Assembly: GCF_022879575.1 (NCBI RefSeq)
Contig: NZ_CP084263.1
Location: forward strand, 434,001 to 498,000
DNA length: 64,000 bases
DNA from: Caballeronia sp. SL2Y3
Lineage (GTDB): Bacteria > Pseudomonadota > Gammaproteobacteria > Burkholderiales > Burkholderiaceae
Reading direction: 5' to 3'
Shown piece by piece: positions 39,029 through 47,584 of this stretch. How positions within the stretch are numbered: the stretch's first letter is position 1; every line of letters starts with the position of its first letter. The notes below the pieces were generated by a model, which saw only the letters and a program-made list of their open reading frames with translations, was not told where the DNA came from and made no database searches. A program made the position numbers and the translations under genes.

Positions 39029-40473
39029 CGCAGACGACCTGCGATCTGCTGATCGTCGGCGCGGGGCCGGCCGGCATGGCCGCCGCGATCGAAGCCCGCG
39101 CGGCGGGCCTGTCCGTCGCCGTCGCGGATGAAGGCGAAGCGCCCGGCGGACAGATTTATCGCAATGTCGCCGAATCGCCGCTCGCCGACGCACGCGTGCT
39201 CGGTGACGACTACGCGGCCGGACGCGCGCTCGTCGAACGTTTCACGGCAAGCGGCGCGCGGCATCTCGCGCGGTGCGTCGTGTGGCAGATCGCGTTCGAA
39301 GAGGGCGTCGTCGCGATGCTCACGCGCAGCGCAAGCGGCGCGGAAGCGGGCGGCACGCTGGAACTGAAGGCGCGCGCCGTGCTGATCGCGACCGGCGCGC
39401 AGGAGCGTCCGTGGCCGGTGCGCGGCTGGACGCTGCCGGGCGTGATGGGCGTCGGCGCGGCGCAGACGCTTTTGAAATCGGCGGGACTTGCGCCTTCGCA
39501 AGACGCGGTGCTCGCGGGCAGCGGACCGCTGCTGTGGCTCTTCGCTTCGCAACTGATCGCCGCGGGACGCAGCGTTCGCGCCATTCTCGATACGACGCCT
39601 GCGGGCGCGTTCAGGCGCGCGCTGCCGCACGCCCTGCCCGCGCTCTGTGCCGCCGACTACCTCGCCAAAGGCCTGCGCATGATGCGCACGGTCGCAAAAG
39701 CGGGAATCGCCGTGCATCGCGGCGTGAGCGATGTGTCCATCGAAGGCGAGACCGAAGCGCAACGCGTGCAGTTTCGCGATGCGCGCGGCGCGCGCCATGC
39801 CATCGATACATCGCTCGTGCTGCTGCATCAGGGCGTGATTCCGTCGACGCAACTCGCGCGCTCGCTCGGCTGCGAGCACGAGTGGGACGCGGCGAGCGCC
39901 TGCTGGCGTCCGCGCACCGATGCGAGTGGCCGCAGCAGCATCGACCGCGTGTGGATCGCCGGCGACGGCGCGGGCATCGGCGGCGCGAAGGCGGCCGCGC
40001 ACGCGGGCGCGCTCGCGGCGCTCGACATCGCGCGGCGGCTCGATGCAATCGACGACGCGACGCACGCCGCGCAGAGCCGCCCGGCGCAACGCGCGCTGCG
40101 CCGCCATCTCGCGGTGCGCCCGCTGCTCGACGCGCTCTACACGCCGCCCGCCGCGCTGCGCCGTCCCGCTGACGGCGACGTGATCGTCTGCCGCTGCGAG
40201 GAGGTCAGCGCGGGCGAAATCCGCCGCATCGCCGCGCTCGGCTGCCAGGGGCCGAATCAGATGAAAGCGTTCTCGCGCTGCGGCATGGGGCCGTGCCAGG
40301 GCCGCTGGTGCGGCGCGATCGTGGGCGAACTGATCGCGGAGGTGCAGCAGCGCAGCGTCGGCGATGTCGGCTATTACCGCATCCGCGCGCCGATCAAGCC
40401 GGTCACGGTCGAACAACTGGCCGATTCCATCACGCTCGACGACGACTTCGCTCGCGGCGACTTTCCAAGCTAG
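39025..40473 (+). CDS. FAD/NAD(P)-binding oxidoreductase (opine oxidase subunit A-like)
   Basis: A 482-residue protein starting at the ATGA overlap. It has an N-terminal FAD motif (IVGAGPAGMAAAIEA, ~10-25), a second Rossmann motif (DAVLAGSGPLLWLFASQL) and a C-terminal domain with CRCEEV near residue 391 and CGMGPCQGRWC near 422, a cluster-binding pattern of the BFD type. With the two preceding genes it completes a three-subunit oxidase. Likely substrates are opine-like or hydroxyproline-like amino acids. Confidence 0.9.
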   Translation: MTQTTCDLLIVGAGPAGMAAAIEARAAGLSVAVADEGEAPGGQIYRNVAESPLADARVLGDDYAAGRALVERFTASGARHLARCVVWQIAFEEGVVAMLTRSASGAEAGGTLELKARAVLIATGAQERPWPVRGWTLPGVMGVGAAQTLLKSAGLAPSQDAVLAGSGPLLWLFASQLIAAGRSVRAILDTTPAGAFRRALPHALPALCAADYLAKGLRMMRTVAKAGIAVHRGVSDVSIEGETEAQRVQFRDARGARHAIDTSLVLLHQGVIPSTQLARSLGCEHEWDAASACWRPRTDASGRSSIDRVWIAGDGAGIGGAKAAAHAGALAALDIARRLDAIDDATHAAQSRPAQRALRRHLAVRPLLDALYTPPAALRRPADGDVIVCRCEEVSAGEIRRIAALGCQGPNQMKAFSRCGMGPCQGRWCGAIVGELIAEVQQRSVGDVGYYRIRAPIKPVTVEQLADSITLDDDFARGDFPS

Positions 40474-40500
40474 TCAACCACACCACACGGAGCCAACACG

Positions 40501-41298
40501 ATGACCCCACACTCGAGGAAGATTCTCGCCGCCGCGGCGCTCGCCATGATGACGGCGGCCGCCTCGCTTTCCGCGTCCGCGAAGGAATGGAGCACGATCC
40601 GCATGGGCGTCGATCCGACGTATCCGCCGTTCGAATCGGTCGCGAAGGACGGCGCGGTGCAGGGCTTCGACATCGACCTCGGCAACGCGCTCTGCGAGCG
40701 TCTCAAGGCGAAATGCGTCTGGGTGCAAAGCAGCTTCGACGGCCTGATCCCCGGCCTGCAGGCGCGCAAGTTCGACGTGATTCTCTCGTCGATGGCGGCG
40801 ACGGCCAAGCGCCGCGAGCAGATCGACTTCACGGACCGGCTGTATCGCAATCAGACGCGCCTCATCGCCCGCGCCGATGCGCACTTGCTCCCGGAAGCCG
40901 CGAAGCTCGCGGGCAAGCGCGTCGCCGTGGAGCAAGGCACCGTGCAGGAGACGTATGCACGCGAGAAATGGGCGGCCGCAGGCGTCGAGGTGGTGCCGTA
41001 TCCGAGCTACGATCAGGCGTACGCCGATCTCGTGGCGGGCCGGGTCGATGCCGTGTTGATGGACGCCGTGCAGGGCCAGCTCGGGTTTCTCGCGACGCCG
41101 CGCGGCAAGGGCTTCGCGTTCGCGGGCGACGTGGTGTATGACCCGAAGATCATGGGCGACGGCGACGCCGCCGGCGTGCGCAAGTCCGACGCCGACCTGC
41201 GCGACGCGCTCAACGGCGCGATCGCGGGCATGTTGCGCGACGGCTCGTATCGCAAGATCGAGGCGAAGTACTTCGACTTCGACATGTACGGCAAGTAA
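40501..41298 (+). CDS. Periplasmic amino-acid-binding protein (ArgT/OccT-like)
   Basis: A 265-residue extracytoplasmic solute-binding protein (SBP_bac_3) with a signal peptide (about 1-27, ending SASAKEW). Typical features are RMGVDPTYPPFESV, GFDIDLGNALCERL, and SSFDGLIPGLQARKFDVILSSM. The group usually binds lysine, arginine, ornithine, or octopine. The permease and ATPase genes are not adjacent. It ends the oxidase operon and likely delivers its substrate. Confidence 0.92.
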   Translation: MTPHSRKILAAAALAMMTAAASLSASAKEWSTIRMGVDPTYPPFESVAKDGAVQGFDIDLGNALCERLKAKCVWVQSSFDGLIPGLQARKFDVILSSMAATAKRREQIDFTDRLYRNQTRLIARADAHLLPEAAKLAGKRVAVEQGTVQETYAREKWAAAGVEVVPYPSYDQAYADLVAGRVDAVLMDAVQGQLGFLATPRGKGFAFAGDVVYDPKIMGDGDAAGVRKSDADLRDALNGAIAGMLRDGSYRKIEAKYFDFDMYGK

Positions 41299-41321
41299 CC
41301 GGCGCCGTGCGCGTGGCGCTC

Positions 41322-41735
41322 TTAGGCGCGCGCGCCGCTCTCCCCGAACGCAAAATGGGGCCGCCGCAGGCCGCCCGCGCGATGCATCGTCAGCGCGACG
41401 ATCTCGCGCGTGGGAATGCTGGTCGCGAGCGTCGCGACCTGCCTCGCGCTGAACCAGTCGCAGCGCGTGATCTCGTTGCGCGGCAACGGAATCGCGAGAT
41501 CGCCGATCACCGCGCCGAACACGTGATGATGCTTGTTCACGCCGCCGAACAAAAACAGATACCGCAGTTCGCCGACGACCAGTCCGGTCTCTTCCTCCAG
41601 CTCGCGCCGCGCCGCCTCCTCCGGCGACTCCTTGCGCCAGATCGTGCCGCCCGGCAACGCCCAGCGCGAACGCTTGCGCGCGACGAGCAGAATCTTCGTG
41701 TCGCGCGTGCAGATGATGGTCGCTCTCTCTTTCAT
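41322..41735 (-). CDS. NUDIX hydrolase
   Basis: A 137-residue NUDIX hydrolase. The Nudix box is GGTIWRKESPEEAARRELEEETGL near residues 27-50, with all glutamates. Members hydrolyse nucleoside-diphosphate-linked compounds. The ATG at 41735 is used, since the longer frame to 41804 shows no family sequence. It is convergent with the binding protein gene. Confidence 0.93.
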   Translation of the reverse strand: MKERATIICTRDTKILLVARKRSRWALPGGTIWRKESPEEAARRELEEETGLVVGELRYLFLFGGVNKHHHVFGAVIGDLAIPLPRNEITRCDWFSARQVATLATSIPTREIVALTMHRAGGLRRPHFAFGESGARA

Positions 41736-41915
41736 CGTCGTCGGGCGTTCCGGCTTGGCGGCAGCGCGCGGCGGCACATTGGCGCCGCGCCGATTTCCTT
41801 GCACAATCCGTTAGCCATAACCATGCCGCGACGCGCGGTGTCTAACTGAACGGGCCCGCAAGTCGCCGGTAGCCCGCCGACGCAGACTAAACTAGCTGCA
41901 TCAAACGGAGACAGC

Positions 41916-43463
41916 ATGGTCGAGCCTTCGCAGTGGGACGTTCTCGTAGTGGGCGGCGGCATCAACGGCGCGGGCATCGCGCGGGATCTGGCCGGGCGCG
42001 GCGCGCGCGTCATGCTCGTCGAACAGGACGATCTCGCGCAGCACACGTCGTCCGCGAGCACCAAGCTCATCCACGGCGGTCTGCGCTATCTGGAATACCG
42101 CGAGTTCGGGCTGGTCCGCAAGGCGCTCAAGGAACGCGAGGTCCTGCTTTCCATCGCGCCGCATCTGATCGCGCCGCTGCGCTTCGTGATGCCGCACGTT
42201 CCCGCGCTGCGCCCCGCATGGATGATTCGCGCGGGCCTCTTTCTCTACGATCATTTGAGCCGACGCGCGGTGCTCGAAGGCTCGCGCGGCGTCGATTTGC
42301 GCACGCATTTCGCGGGCGCGCCGCTCGTCGATTCGATCACGCGCGGCTTCATCTATTCCGATGCCGCCGTCGACGACGCGCGGCTCGTCGTCCTCAACGC
42401 GCTGGACGCTCAAGAACGGGGCGCGCAGATCGCGACGCGCACGCGCTTCGTGGCGGCATCGCGGGGCGAGCGCGAATGGCGCGTCGAACTGAGCGATGCG
42501 TCCGGTCATCGGCGGGAAGTGGCGGCGCGCGCCATCGTCAACGCGGCGGGCCCGTGGGTCGGCGCGCTCGCCGCCGGCGATTCCGCCGCGCGCCCGATGC
42601 GGCTCGTGAAGGGCAGCCACATCGTCACGCGCAAGCTGTTCGATCACGATCACGCGTACATTCTGCAAAACGACGACCGGCGCATCGTGTTCGCCATTCC
42701 GTGGCAACGCGAGTACACGCTGATCGGCACGACGGACGTCGACTATCAAGGCCCGCTCGCGGACGTGCGCATCGCCGACGACGAGATCGAGTATCTGTGC
42801 GCCGCCGTGAACCGCTATTTCCGCCAGCCGGTGACGGCCGCGGACGTCGTCTGGTCGTACGCAGGCGTGCGGCCGTTGCTGGCCGACGGCGCGGACGATG
42901 CGGCTTCGGCCACGCGCGACTATCGGCTCGAACTCGATGCGCGCGGCGCGCCGCTCGTCACCGTATTGGGCGGCAAGATCACGACCTATCGCCGGCTCGC
43001 GGAAGAAGCGGCGGAGCAGCTCGCCGCGCCGCTTTCGCTGACAGCGCCTGCGTGGACGCACGCCGCGCCGCTTCCCGGCGGCGACATGCCGAATGCGGAC
43101 TTCGCGCGTTTTTTGCAAGCGTTTCGCGAGCGGCATCGCTTCCTGCCTGCGGAACTGGCCGAACGCTATGCCCGCGCATACGGCACGCGCGCCGACGCCA
43201 TGCTCGATGGCATCGACACGATGTCCGCCATGGGACCGCTGCTCGCGCCGGGACTCCATGAGGCGGAAGCCGCGTATCTCGTCGCGCACGAGTGGGCGCA
43301 AACGGCCGACGACATTCTCTGGCGCCGCACGAAGCTCGGCATGCACGCGAGCCAGGCCGACGTCGAGCGCCTGAGCGCGTGGCTCGCAACGCGCGATCGA
43401 AATCAGCGCGATGCGCTGCGCAACAGCCCCGCGAGCGCGAAGCCCGCGCCGAGCGCCACGTAA
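41916..43463 (+). CDS. glpD: Aerobic glycerol-3-phosphate dehydrogenase GlpD
   Basis: A 515-residue FAD enzyme that oxidises glycerol-3-phosphate to dihydroxyacetone phosphate and feeds electrons to quinone. FAD motif VLVVGGGINGAGIARDLAGRG, HTSSASTKLIHGGLRYLEYREF and ALGGKITTYR/LGGKITTYRR are characteristic. GGAGAC precedes the ATG. The last 20 codons overlap the convergent membrane protein gene by 61 bases. No glp transport or kinase gene is near. Confidence 0.95.
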   Translation: MVEPSQWDVLVVGGGINGAGIARDLAGRGARVMLVEQDDLAQHTSSASTKLIHGGLRYLEYREFGLVRKALKEREVLLSIAPHLIAPLRFVMPHVPALRPAWMIRAGLFLYDHLSRRAVLEGSRGVDLRTHFAGAPLVDSITRGFIYSDAAVDDARLVVLNALDAQERGAQIATRTRFVAASRGEREWRVELSDASGHRREVAARAIVNAAGPWVGALAAGDSAARPMRLVKGSHIVTRKLFDHDHAYILQNDDRRIVFAIPWQREYTLIGTTDVDYQGPLADVRIADDEIEYLCAAVNRYFRQPVTAADVVWSYAGVRPLLADGADDAASATRDYRLELDARGAPLVTVLGGKITTYRRLAEEAAEQLAAPLSLTAPAWTHAAPLPGGDMPNADFARFLQAFRERHRFLPAELAERYARAYGTRADAMLDGIDTMSAMGPLLAPGLHEAEAAYLVAHEWAQTADDILWRRTKLGMHASQADVERLSAWLATRDRNQRDALRNSPASAKPAPSAT

Positions 43464-43867
43464 GTAAGCGCGAGCTCCTGATTCGACAAGTGCGCTTCGT
43501 AGCCCGGCGTCAGGCGCTTCGGCACGACATGGTAGTCGACGACATACGCGACGGCGCTCGTCGTGGCCGCCGAAGCCGCGACCTTCGCCGGCGACGGACG
43601 GCGGCCGCACAGCGTCTCGAACAGCACGCCCCAGAAGACCGCGCTGCCCAGGTGAATGCCCGCGCCCGTTCCCGTGTATCTCGCGCTGAGACGCTCCTCG
43701 CGCGGCGCGGTATCCGGCCACAGACAATGCGTGACCGCGTTCATCACCGCATAGGGACGATGCCCCGACTTGGCCGCGAGCGCCGCAGCCACCGCAGCCG
43801 ACGCGAGTCCTGCCGCGCCGCCCGAAGCAAGCGCGCGCATCAGTGCGCTATCCGATCTCGAATACAT
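43403..43867 (-). CDS. Hypothetical membrane protein
   Basis: A 154-residue protein with about three transmembrane helices (about 15-35, 70-88, 130-150) and conserved PYAVMNAVTHCLWP and VDYHVVPKRLTPGYE. No named family was recognised. The 3' end overlaps glpD by 61 bases on the opposite strand. The zinc-ribbon gene lies 26 bases upstream on the same strand, so it is probably in that operon. Confidence 0.7.
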   Translation of the reverse strand: MYSRSDSALMRALASGGAAGLASAAVAAALAAKSGHRPYAVMNAVTHCLWPDTAPREERLSARYTGTGAGIHLGSAVFWGVLFETLCGRRPSPAKVAASAATTSAVAYVVDYHVVPKRLTPGYEAHLSNQELALTYVALGAGFALAGLLRSASR

Positions 43868-43893
43868 GCGTTCTACCTCCGCTCAAGGGGTGT

Positions 43894-44061
43894 CTAACTG
43901 CTCTTGTTACCCGGCTCGCGAACGCGCGTCGAGTACGTGTCGTTGCCGCATTTCGGGCACTTCGGAATGGTGTGGCCTTTCGTGACATGCGTCGAGTGAT
44001 GGCACTTGGCGCAGCGGAAATCGCCGGTCTTCTCGGCCTTCTCGCCTGAATGCGCTGACAT
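43894..44061 (-). CDS. Small zinc-ribbon protein
   Basis: A 55-residue protein with the start ATG at 44061 (GGAGG five bases upstream). Paired motifs CAKC and CPKC with a GHTIPKCPKCGNDTYSTR segment form a zinc ribbon. Its role is unknown; similar small zinc ribbons are frequent beside stress genes. A -24/-12 element lies 39 bases upstream. Confidence 0.83.
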   Translation of the reverse strand: MSAHSGEKAEKTGDFRCAKCHHSTHVTKGHTIPKCPKCGNDTYSTRVREPGNKSS

Positions 44062-44100
44062 GGTTGCCTCCGCTTCGGACTCCATGCTTTCTATGTCTTG

Positions 44101-44115
44101 AGCAAGCGTTATTCC
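44101..44115 (-). promoter_or_regulatory. -24/-12 (sigma-54-type) promoter of the zinc-ribbon operon
   Basis: Minus-strand GGAATAACGCTTGCT, ending 39 bases before the ATG at 44061. The GG elements of this and the next site are only 18 bases apart. Confidence 0.6.
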
Positions 44116-44133
44116 GATTGATGGAGGCCTCGC

Positions 44134-44148
44134 GGCACAGCGATTGCG
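44134..44148 (+). promoter_or_regulatory. -24/-12 (sigma-54-type) promoter of the DUF892 gene
   Basis: GGCACAGCGATTGCG, ending 51 bases before the ATG at 44200. Confidence 0.65.
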
Positions 44149-44199
44149 CGTGATCCGTTACGCGCGGTGATGCGCGTTTGACTCGCTAAGGAGCACGTG

Positions 44200-44706
44200 A
44201 TGACCGAACCCGCTGAACATTTGTTGGACTGGCTACGCGATGCGCACGCCATGGAGCAGCAAGCCGAACAGATGCTGCGCGCGCAATCCGGCCGCCTCGA
44301 AAACTATCCGCAACTGAAGGCTCGTATCGACCAGCATCTGGAAGAAACGCTCGGGCAGCAGAAGATCGTGCAGGAATGTATCGAGCGCCTCGGCGGCTCG
44401 ACCTCGATCATGAAGGACCTGACCGCGAAGATGATGGCCTTCGGGCAAGCCGCCGGCGGCATGACGCAAACCGACGAAGTGGTGAAGGGCGCGATCATGA
44501 GCTATGTGTTCGAGAACCTCGAGATTGCGTCGTACACGTCGTTGATCGCGGCAGCCGAGCGTTGCGGCGACGCGCAGACCAAGGCCGCCTGCGAGCGCAT
44601 CCTTCCGCAGGAACAGGCGATGGCGCAGTGGCTGCTCGAACATATTCCGTCCATCTCGACGCAATATCTTGAGCGTTCCGCCGCAGGTCAGGAAGCAAAG
44701 AAATAA
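44200..44706 (+). CDS. DUF892 ferritin-like protein (YciE/YciF type)
   Basis: A 168-residue protein with the four-helix ferritin-like DUF892 domain: LLDWLRDAHAMEQQAEQML, QLKARIDQHLEETLGQQKIVQECIERLGG, YVFENLEIASYTSLIAAAERCGD. Metal-ligand Glu/His residues are present in these helices. The ATG at 44200 has AAGGAG six bases upstream (44188-44193). Members appear under osmotic and general stress in other bacteria; whether it binds iron is not proven. Confidence 0.88.
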   Translation: MTEPAEHLLDWLRDAHAMEQQAEQMLRAQSGRLENYPQLKARIDQHLEETLGQQKIVQECIERLGGSTSIMKDLTAKMMAFGQAAGGMTQTDEVVKGAIMSYVFENLEIASYTSLIAAAERCGDAQTKAACERILPQEQAMAQWLLEHIPSISTQYLERSAAGQEAKK

Positions 44707-44989
44707 GCGACGCGCGTCGCGACCGTTGAGTGGCACGTCCGTTGCTGAAAGGAAAACGCCCGCCCGTTCGTATGTCCGAGCATGCGACGGGCAGGCTTCA
44801 CTCGATACCGCGGCAACTCCACGCCGCATCACGCCAGCGCGAATCTTCTGCGCTGAGGCTCGCAGCAGCACGACTGCAAGTGACGTCACGACGCCCTCAC
44901 TGTCGCTGCGAGTTAGAAGCCTCTTGAAACCTCGTTCGGGTGCCGCTTGCGCCGCAAGCGCCGCTCGTCCATAACCAGGAGCCGTTGAT
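44707..44989. other. Leader region of the manganese catalase gene
   Basis: 283 bases without a gene. It contains a 14-base palindrome GCGACGCGCGTCGC (44707-44720) and the strong -24/-12 promoter (44731-44746). The leader from the promoter to the ATG is about 240 bases, much longer than for the other members. Confidence 0.6.
44732..44746 (+). promoter_or_regulatory. -24/-12 (sigma-54-type) promoter of manganese catalase
   Basis: TGGCACGTCCGTTGCT (44731-44746), an exact match to TGGCACG-N4-TTGCW. A palindrome lies 10 bases upstream. Confidence 0.75.
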
Positions 44990-45865
44990 ATGTTCGTACA
45001 TAACAAACGCCTGCAATATACCGTCCGCGTGGCAGCCCCGAATCCCGGCTTAGCCAATCTGCTCCTCGAGCAGTTCGGCGGCCCGCAAGGCGAGCTTGCC
45101 GCCGCCATGCGCTACTTCACGCAAGCAGTGACCGAAGACGATCCGGGCCGCAAGGACATGCTGTTCGATATCGCGACCGAAGAGATGAGCCACCTCGAAG
45201 TGATCGGCAGCATCGTCGCGATGCTGAACAAGGGCGCGAAGGGCGCGCTCGCCGAAGCGGTGGAGCAGGAAGCCGAGTTGTATCGCTCGATGACGGGCAA
45301 CGGCAACGATTCGCACACGACCGCGATTCTGTACGGCGCGGGCACGCCGCTTACGAACTCGGCCGGCGTGCCGTGGACGGCGGCGTATATCGACACCATC
45401 GGCGAGCCGACGGCCGACTTGCGCTCGAACATCGCAGCCGAAGCGCGCGCGAAGATCGTCTATGAGCGCCTCATCAACGTGACGGACGACCCCGGCATCA
45501 AGGACGCGCTCGGCTTTCTGATGACGCGTGAAATCGCGCATCAGAAGTCGTTCGAGAAGGCGCTGCATTCCATTCAGCCGAACTTCCCGCAAGGCAAGCT
45601 GCCGGGCGTGCCGGAGTTCACGAGCGTCTACTTCAACATGTCCAAGGGCGACGACGCACGCGGGCCGTGGAACGAAGGCGGCGACTGGAAGTTCGTCGAG
45701 GACCCGCAGCCCGCAGTGGATGGCGGCGACGGCACGGCCACCGTGCAGGTGTCGGAGCAGGACGTCGAGACGCTGCAGGCGATGGCTGCGCGCACCGCGT
45801 CCGACCCGACGGCCGATCCGACGACCGGCGCGGACCTCGGCGCAGGACAGGCAGTGAGTAAGTAA
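44990..45865 (+). CDS. Manganese (non-heme) catalase
   Basis: A 291-residue ferritin-like enzyme that splits hydrogen peroxide at a dimanganese site. The expected ligands are visible: E35 (QGELAAAMRY), E65 and H68 (ATEEMSHLE), E151 (AAEARAK) and H184 (REIAHQ). The tail (about 235-291) is Thr/Ala/Gly rich. A long leader precedes it. DUF378 follows after 113 bases on the same strand. Confidence 0.93.
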   Translation: MFVHNKRLQYTVRVAAPNPGLANLLLEQFGGPQGELAAAMRYFTQAVTEDDPGRKDMLFDIATEEMSHLEVIGSIVAMLNKGAKGALAEAVEQEAELYRSMTGNGNDSHTTAILYGAGTPLTNSAGVPWTAAYIDTIGEPTADLRSNIAAEARAKIVYERLINVTDDPGIKDALGFLMTREIAHQKSFEKALHSIQPNFPQGKLPGVPEFTSVYFNMSKGDDARGPWNEGGDWKFVEDPQPAVDGGDGTATVQVSEQDVETLQAMAARTASDPTADPTTGADLGAGQAVSK

Positions 45866-45978
45866 CGGTACTTGCAGGACGCCGGCGTCGCTTAATGAGC
45901 GGCGGCGCCGGCGAGATTCCAACGCCGTTCATGGACGGTTCATTCAATGTAGCACTTTTGTCAACGTGGAGCTTAGTT

Positions 45979-46233
45979 ATGCCAACTGTCACTTCGAAGG
46001 GAACGGTCGCCGTTCATCGCAGCCCGGTGGACTGGCTTGCAGGCGCGCTCGTCATTATCGGCGCGCTGAACTGGGGCCTCGTCGGCCTGATGAATTTCGA
46101 TCTGGTCGCGGCCATCTTCGGCGCGGGATCGCCGGGCGCGCGCATCGTGTATGTACTCGTGGGACTGGCAGGACTGTATTCGCTGATCCGGGCTTTCATG
46201 CCGGCGCGCGAGCATGGCCTTGCGCATCACTGA
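45979..46233 (+). CDS. DUF378 membrane protein
   Basis: An 84-residue protein with two transmembrane helices (WLAGALVIIGALNWGLVGL and VYVLVGLAGLYSLIRAF); the motif GALNWGLVG is the DUF378 hallmark. The function is unknown. The ATG at 45979 is used since the domain begins there. It may be co-transcribed with manganese catalase. Confidence 0.88.
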   Translation: MPTVTSKGTVAVHRSPVDWLAGALVIIGALNWGLVGLMNFDLVAAIFGAGSPGARIVYVLVGLAGLYSLIRAFMPAREHGLAHH

Positions 46234-46238
46234 ACGGC

Positions 46239-46266
46239 GCGCCGCGCGTGAGTCAGCGCGCGGCGC
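46239..46266. terminator. Hairpin between convergent DUF378 and PSD-family genes
   Basis: A 10-base perfect stem GCGCCGCGCG (46239-46248) with CGCGCGGCGC (46257-46266), six bases after the DUF378 stop. It can act from both sides; it is followed by ACCTTTCG. Confidence 0.6.
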
Positions 46267-46284
46267 ACCTTTCGCGTCACTTCG

Positions 46285-47514
46285 TCATCGCGCGGTGCAA
46301 AGATGCGCGTTGACCTTGACGGGCGCTGCATTCTTCTCGAACGGCGGTTGCGGCACGAAGCTCTGAATCACGCCGGGCCTGAAAATCAGGCAATACGTGG
46401 AGCCGCCGTACTGGAAGTAGCCCAATTCCTCGCCCTTTTTCACGCGCTGGCCGGGCAGTGCGTCGATCATGCACGAGGACACGTCCGCCATGCCGATGAA
46501 CACGCAGGCCACCTCGCCGATAGCGGGGTCGTCGCTCTCGATCACGACCACCGCCCGCGCCGCCACCGCGCTGATGTAGCCTTGCGAGTCGTTCAGGCTG
46601 CTCGGCTCTTCCCCTTCGGATTCGGCGTCGGAATAGTAGGTGCCATCGACCAGATACGACTTGGTGATGGTGCCGCTTACCGGCGCATGCCAGCGGTGAT
46701 AGTAGAACGCGCTGAGGAACGCCTGGTAAATGGTGCCGCCGACGAAGCGCTTCGCCAGTTCCATCTCCTTCGCGGTGAAAATTTCCTGTAGCGAGTAAGG
46801 CTGCGACTTGATCCAGAACGAGTCCTGGAGCTTGACGTCGTGCTTGATCGCATAAGGCGATGCCTCGCATGCGCTCACGATCACCTTGTCGTTATCCGGC
46901 TCCGCGACGGGCCTCGCGCCGGGCCTGAACTCGCGCGTGAAGAAGTGGTTCCACGACGAGAAGCCCCAGTAGGGCTTGTCCGGATCGCACAGAAACTGCG
47001 ATAGGCCGATTTGCTTATCCGCCTCGGGACTGAACCAGCCGTTCGGCGACGACGTGTTCAAATGCGTGCGCGAATACGGCCCGCTCAGGAAACCGGACCA
47101 CACATTCAGAATGCGCTTCAGATGCCTGTTGAACGCGGGATCGCGAAAGAGCGAGTAGCCGGACGGCATCACCATCGGCCAGTCGAGCAACGCGTTCACC
47201 GGGCAATGAATCAGGCTCTTTTCGCTGAAGGGCGGCGCGTAGGTGAGCATGGCATCGAGCAGGACCACGAATTCGTCGATGTCGGCGTACGCGAGGTCGA
47301 AGCCTTCTTGCTTCGCCTGCTCGATGGCGCTCGTGAATTCCATCCGCACGACCGGATCTTCCCGTATGAAGGCGGCGAATTCTTTCACTACGCTATGCAT
47401 CTCGGCCTTGCCGGCGCGCTCGCGTGCATAGGCGGCGAAGTTTCTGCGAAAGCTCGCGATCGCTTCCTCGCCGTCGGGCAGCCAGCCGCCCAGTCGTCGC
47501 TTTTCCTTCGTCAT
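46285..47514 (-). CDS. Phosphatidylserine decarboxylase-family protein
   Basis: A 409-residue protein. The second half is PSD-like: FYYHRWHAPVSGTI near residue 268, GYISAVAARAVVVIES, and FQYGGSTYCLIFRPG near 375, where GGST corresponds to the LGST self-cleavage site that makes the pyruvoyl group. The first 200 residues are an extra domain. The true substrate may not be phosphatidylserine. The ATG at 47514 has GGAGG upstream. A possible -24/-12 element (47555-47569, GGCATGCGAGGTGCT) lies 40 bases in front. Confidence 0.87.
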   Translation of the reverse strand: MTKEKRRLGGWLPDGEEAIASFRRNFAAYARERAGKAEMHSVVKEFAAFIREDPVVRMEFTSAIEQAKQEGFDLAYADIDEFVVLLDAMLTYAPPFSEKSLIHCPVNALLDWPMVMPSGYSLFRDPAFNRHLKRILNVWSGFLSGPYSRTHLNTSSPNGWFSPEADKQIGLSQFLCDPDKPYWGFSSWNHFFTREFRPGARPVAEPDNDKVIVSACEASPYAIKHDVKLQDSFWIKSQPYSLQEIFTAKEMELAKRFVGGTIYQAFLSAFYYHRWHAPVSGTITKSYLVDGTYYSDAESEGEEPSSLNDSQGYISAVAARAVVVIESDDPAIGEVACVFIGMADVSSCMIDALPGQRVKKGEELGYFQYGGSTYCLIFRPGVIQSFVPQPPFEKNAAPVKVNAHLCTAR

Positions 47515-47554
47515 GTGTCTTGCCTCCGTGGCTTGCTGTAGGTCTCGCGAACGA

Positions 47555-47569
47555 AGCACCTCGCATGCC
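47555..47569 (-). promoter_or_regulatory. Possible -24/-12 promoter of the PSD-family gene
   Basis: Minus-strand GGCATGCGAGGTGCT. Spacing fits and it is 40 bases from the ATG, but the -12 half (GTGC) is imperfect. Confidence 0.4.
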
Positions 47570-47584
47570 GCAATCTTTCGAGGC

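Noticed and set aside
44881..44950. A second -24/-12 site closer to manganese catalase (GGGTGCCGCTTGC)
   Set aside because: The GG to GC distance is one base short, so the element at 44732 is preferred despite its long leader.
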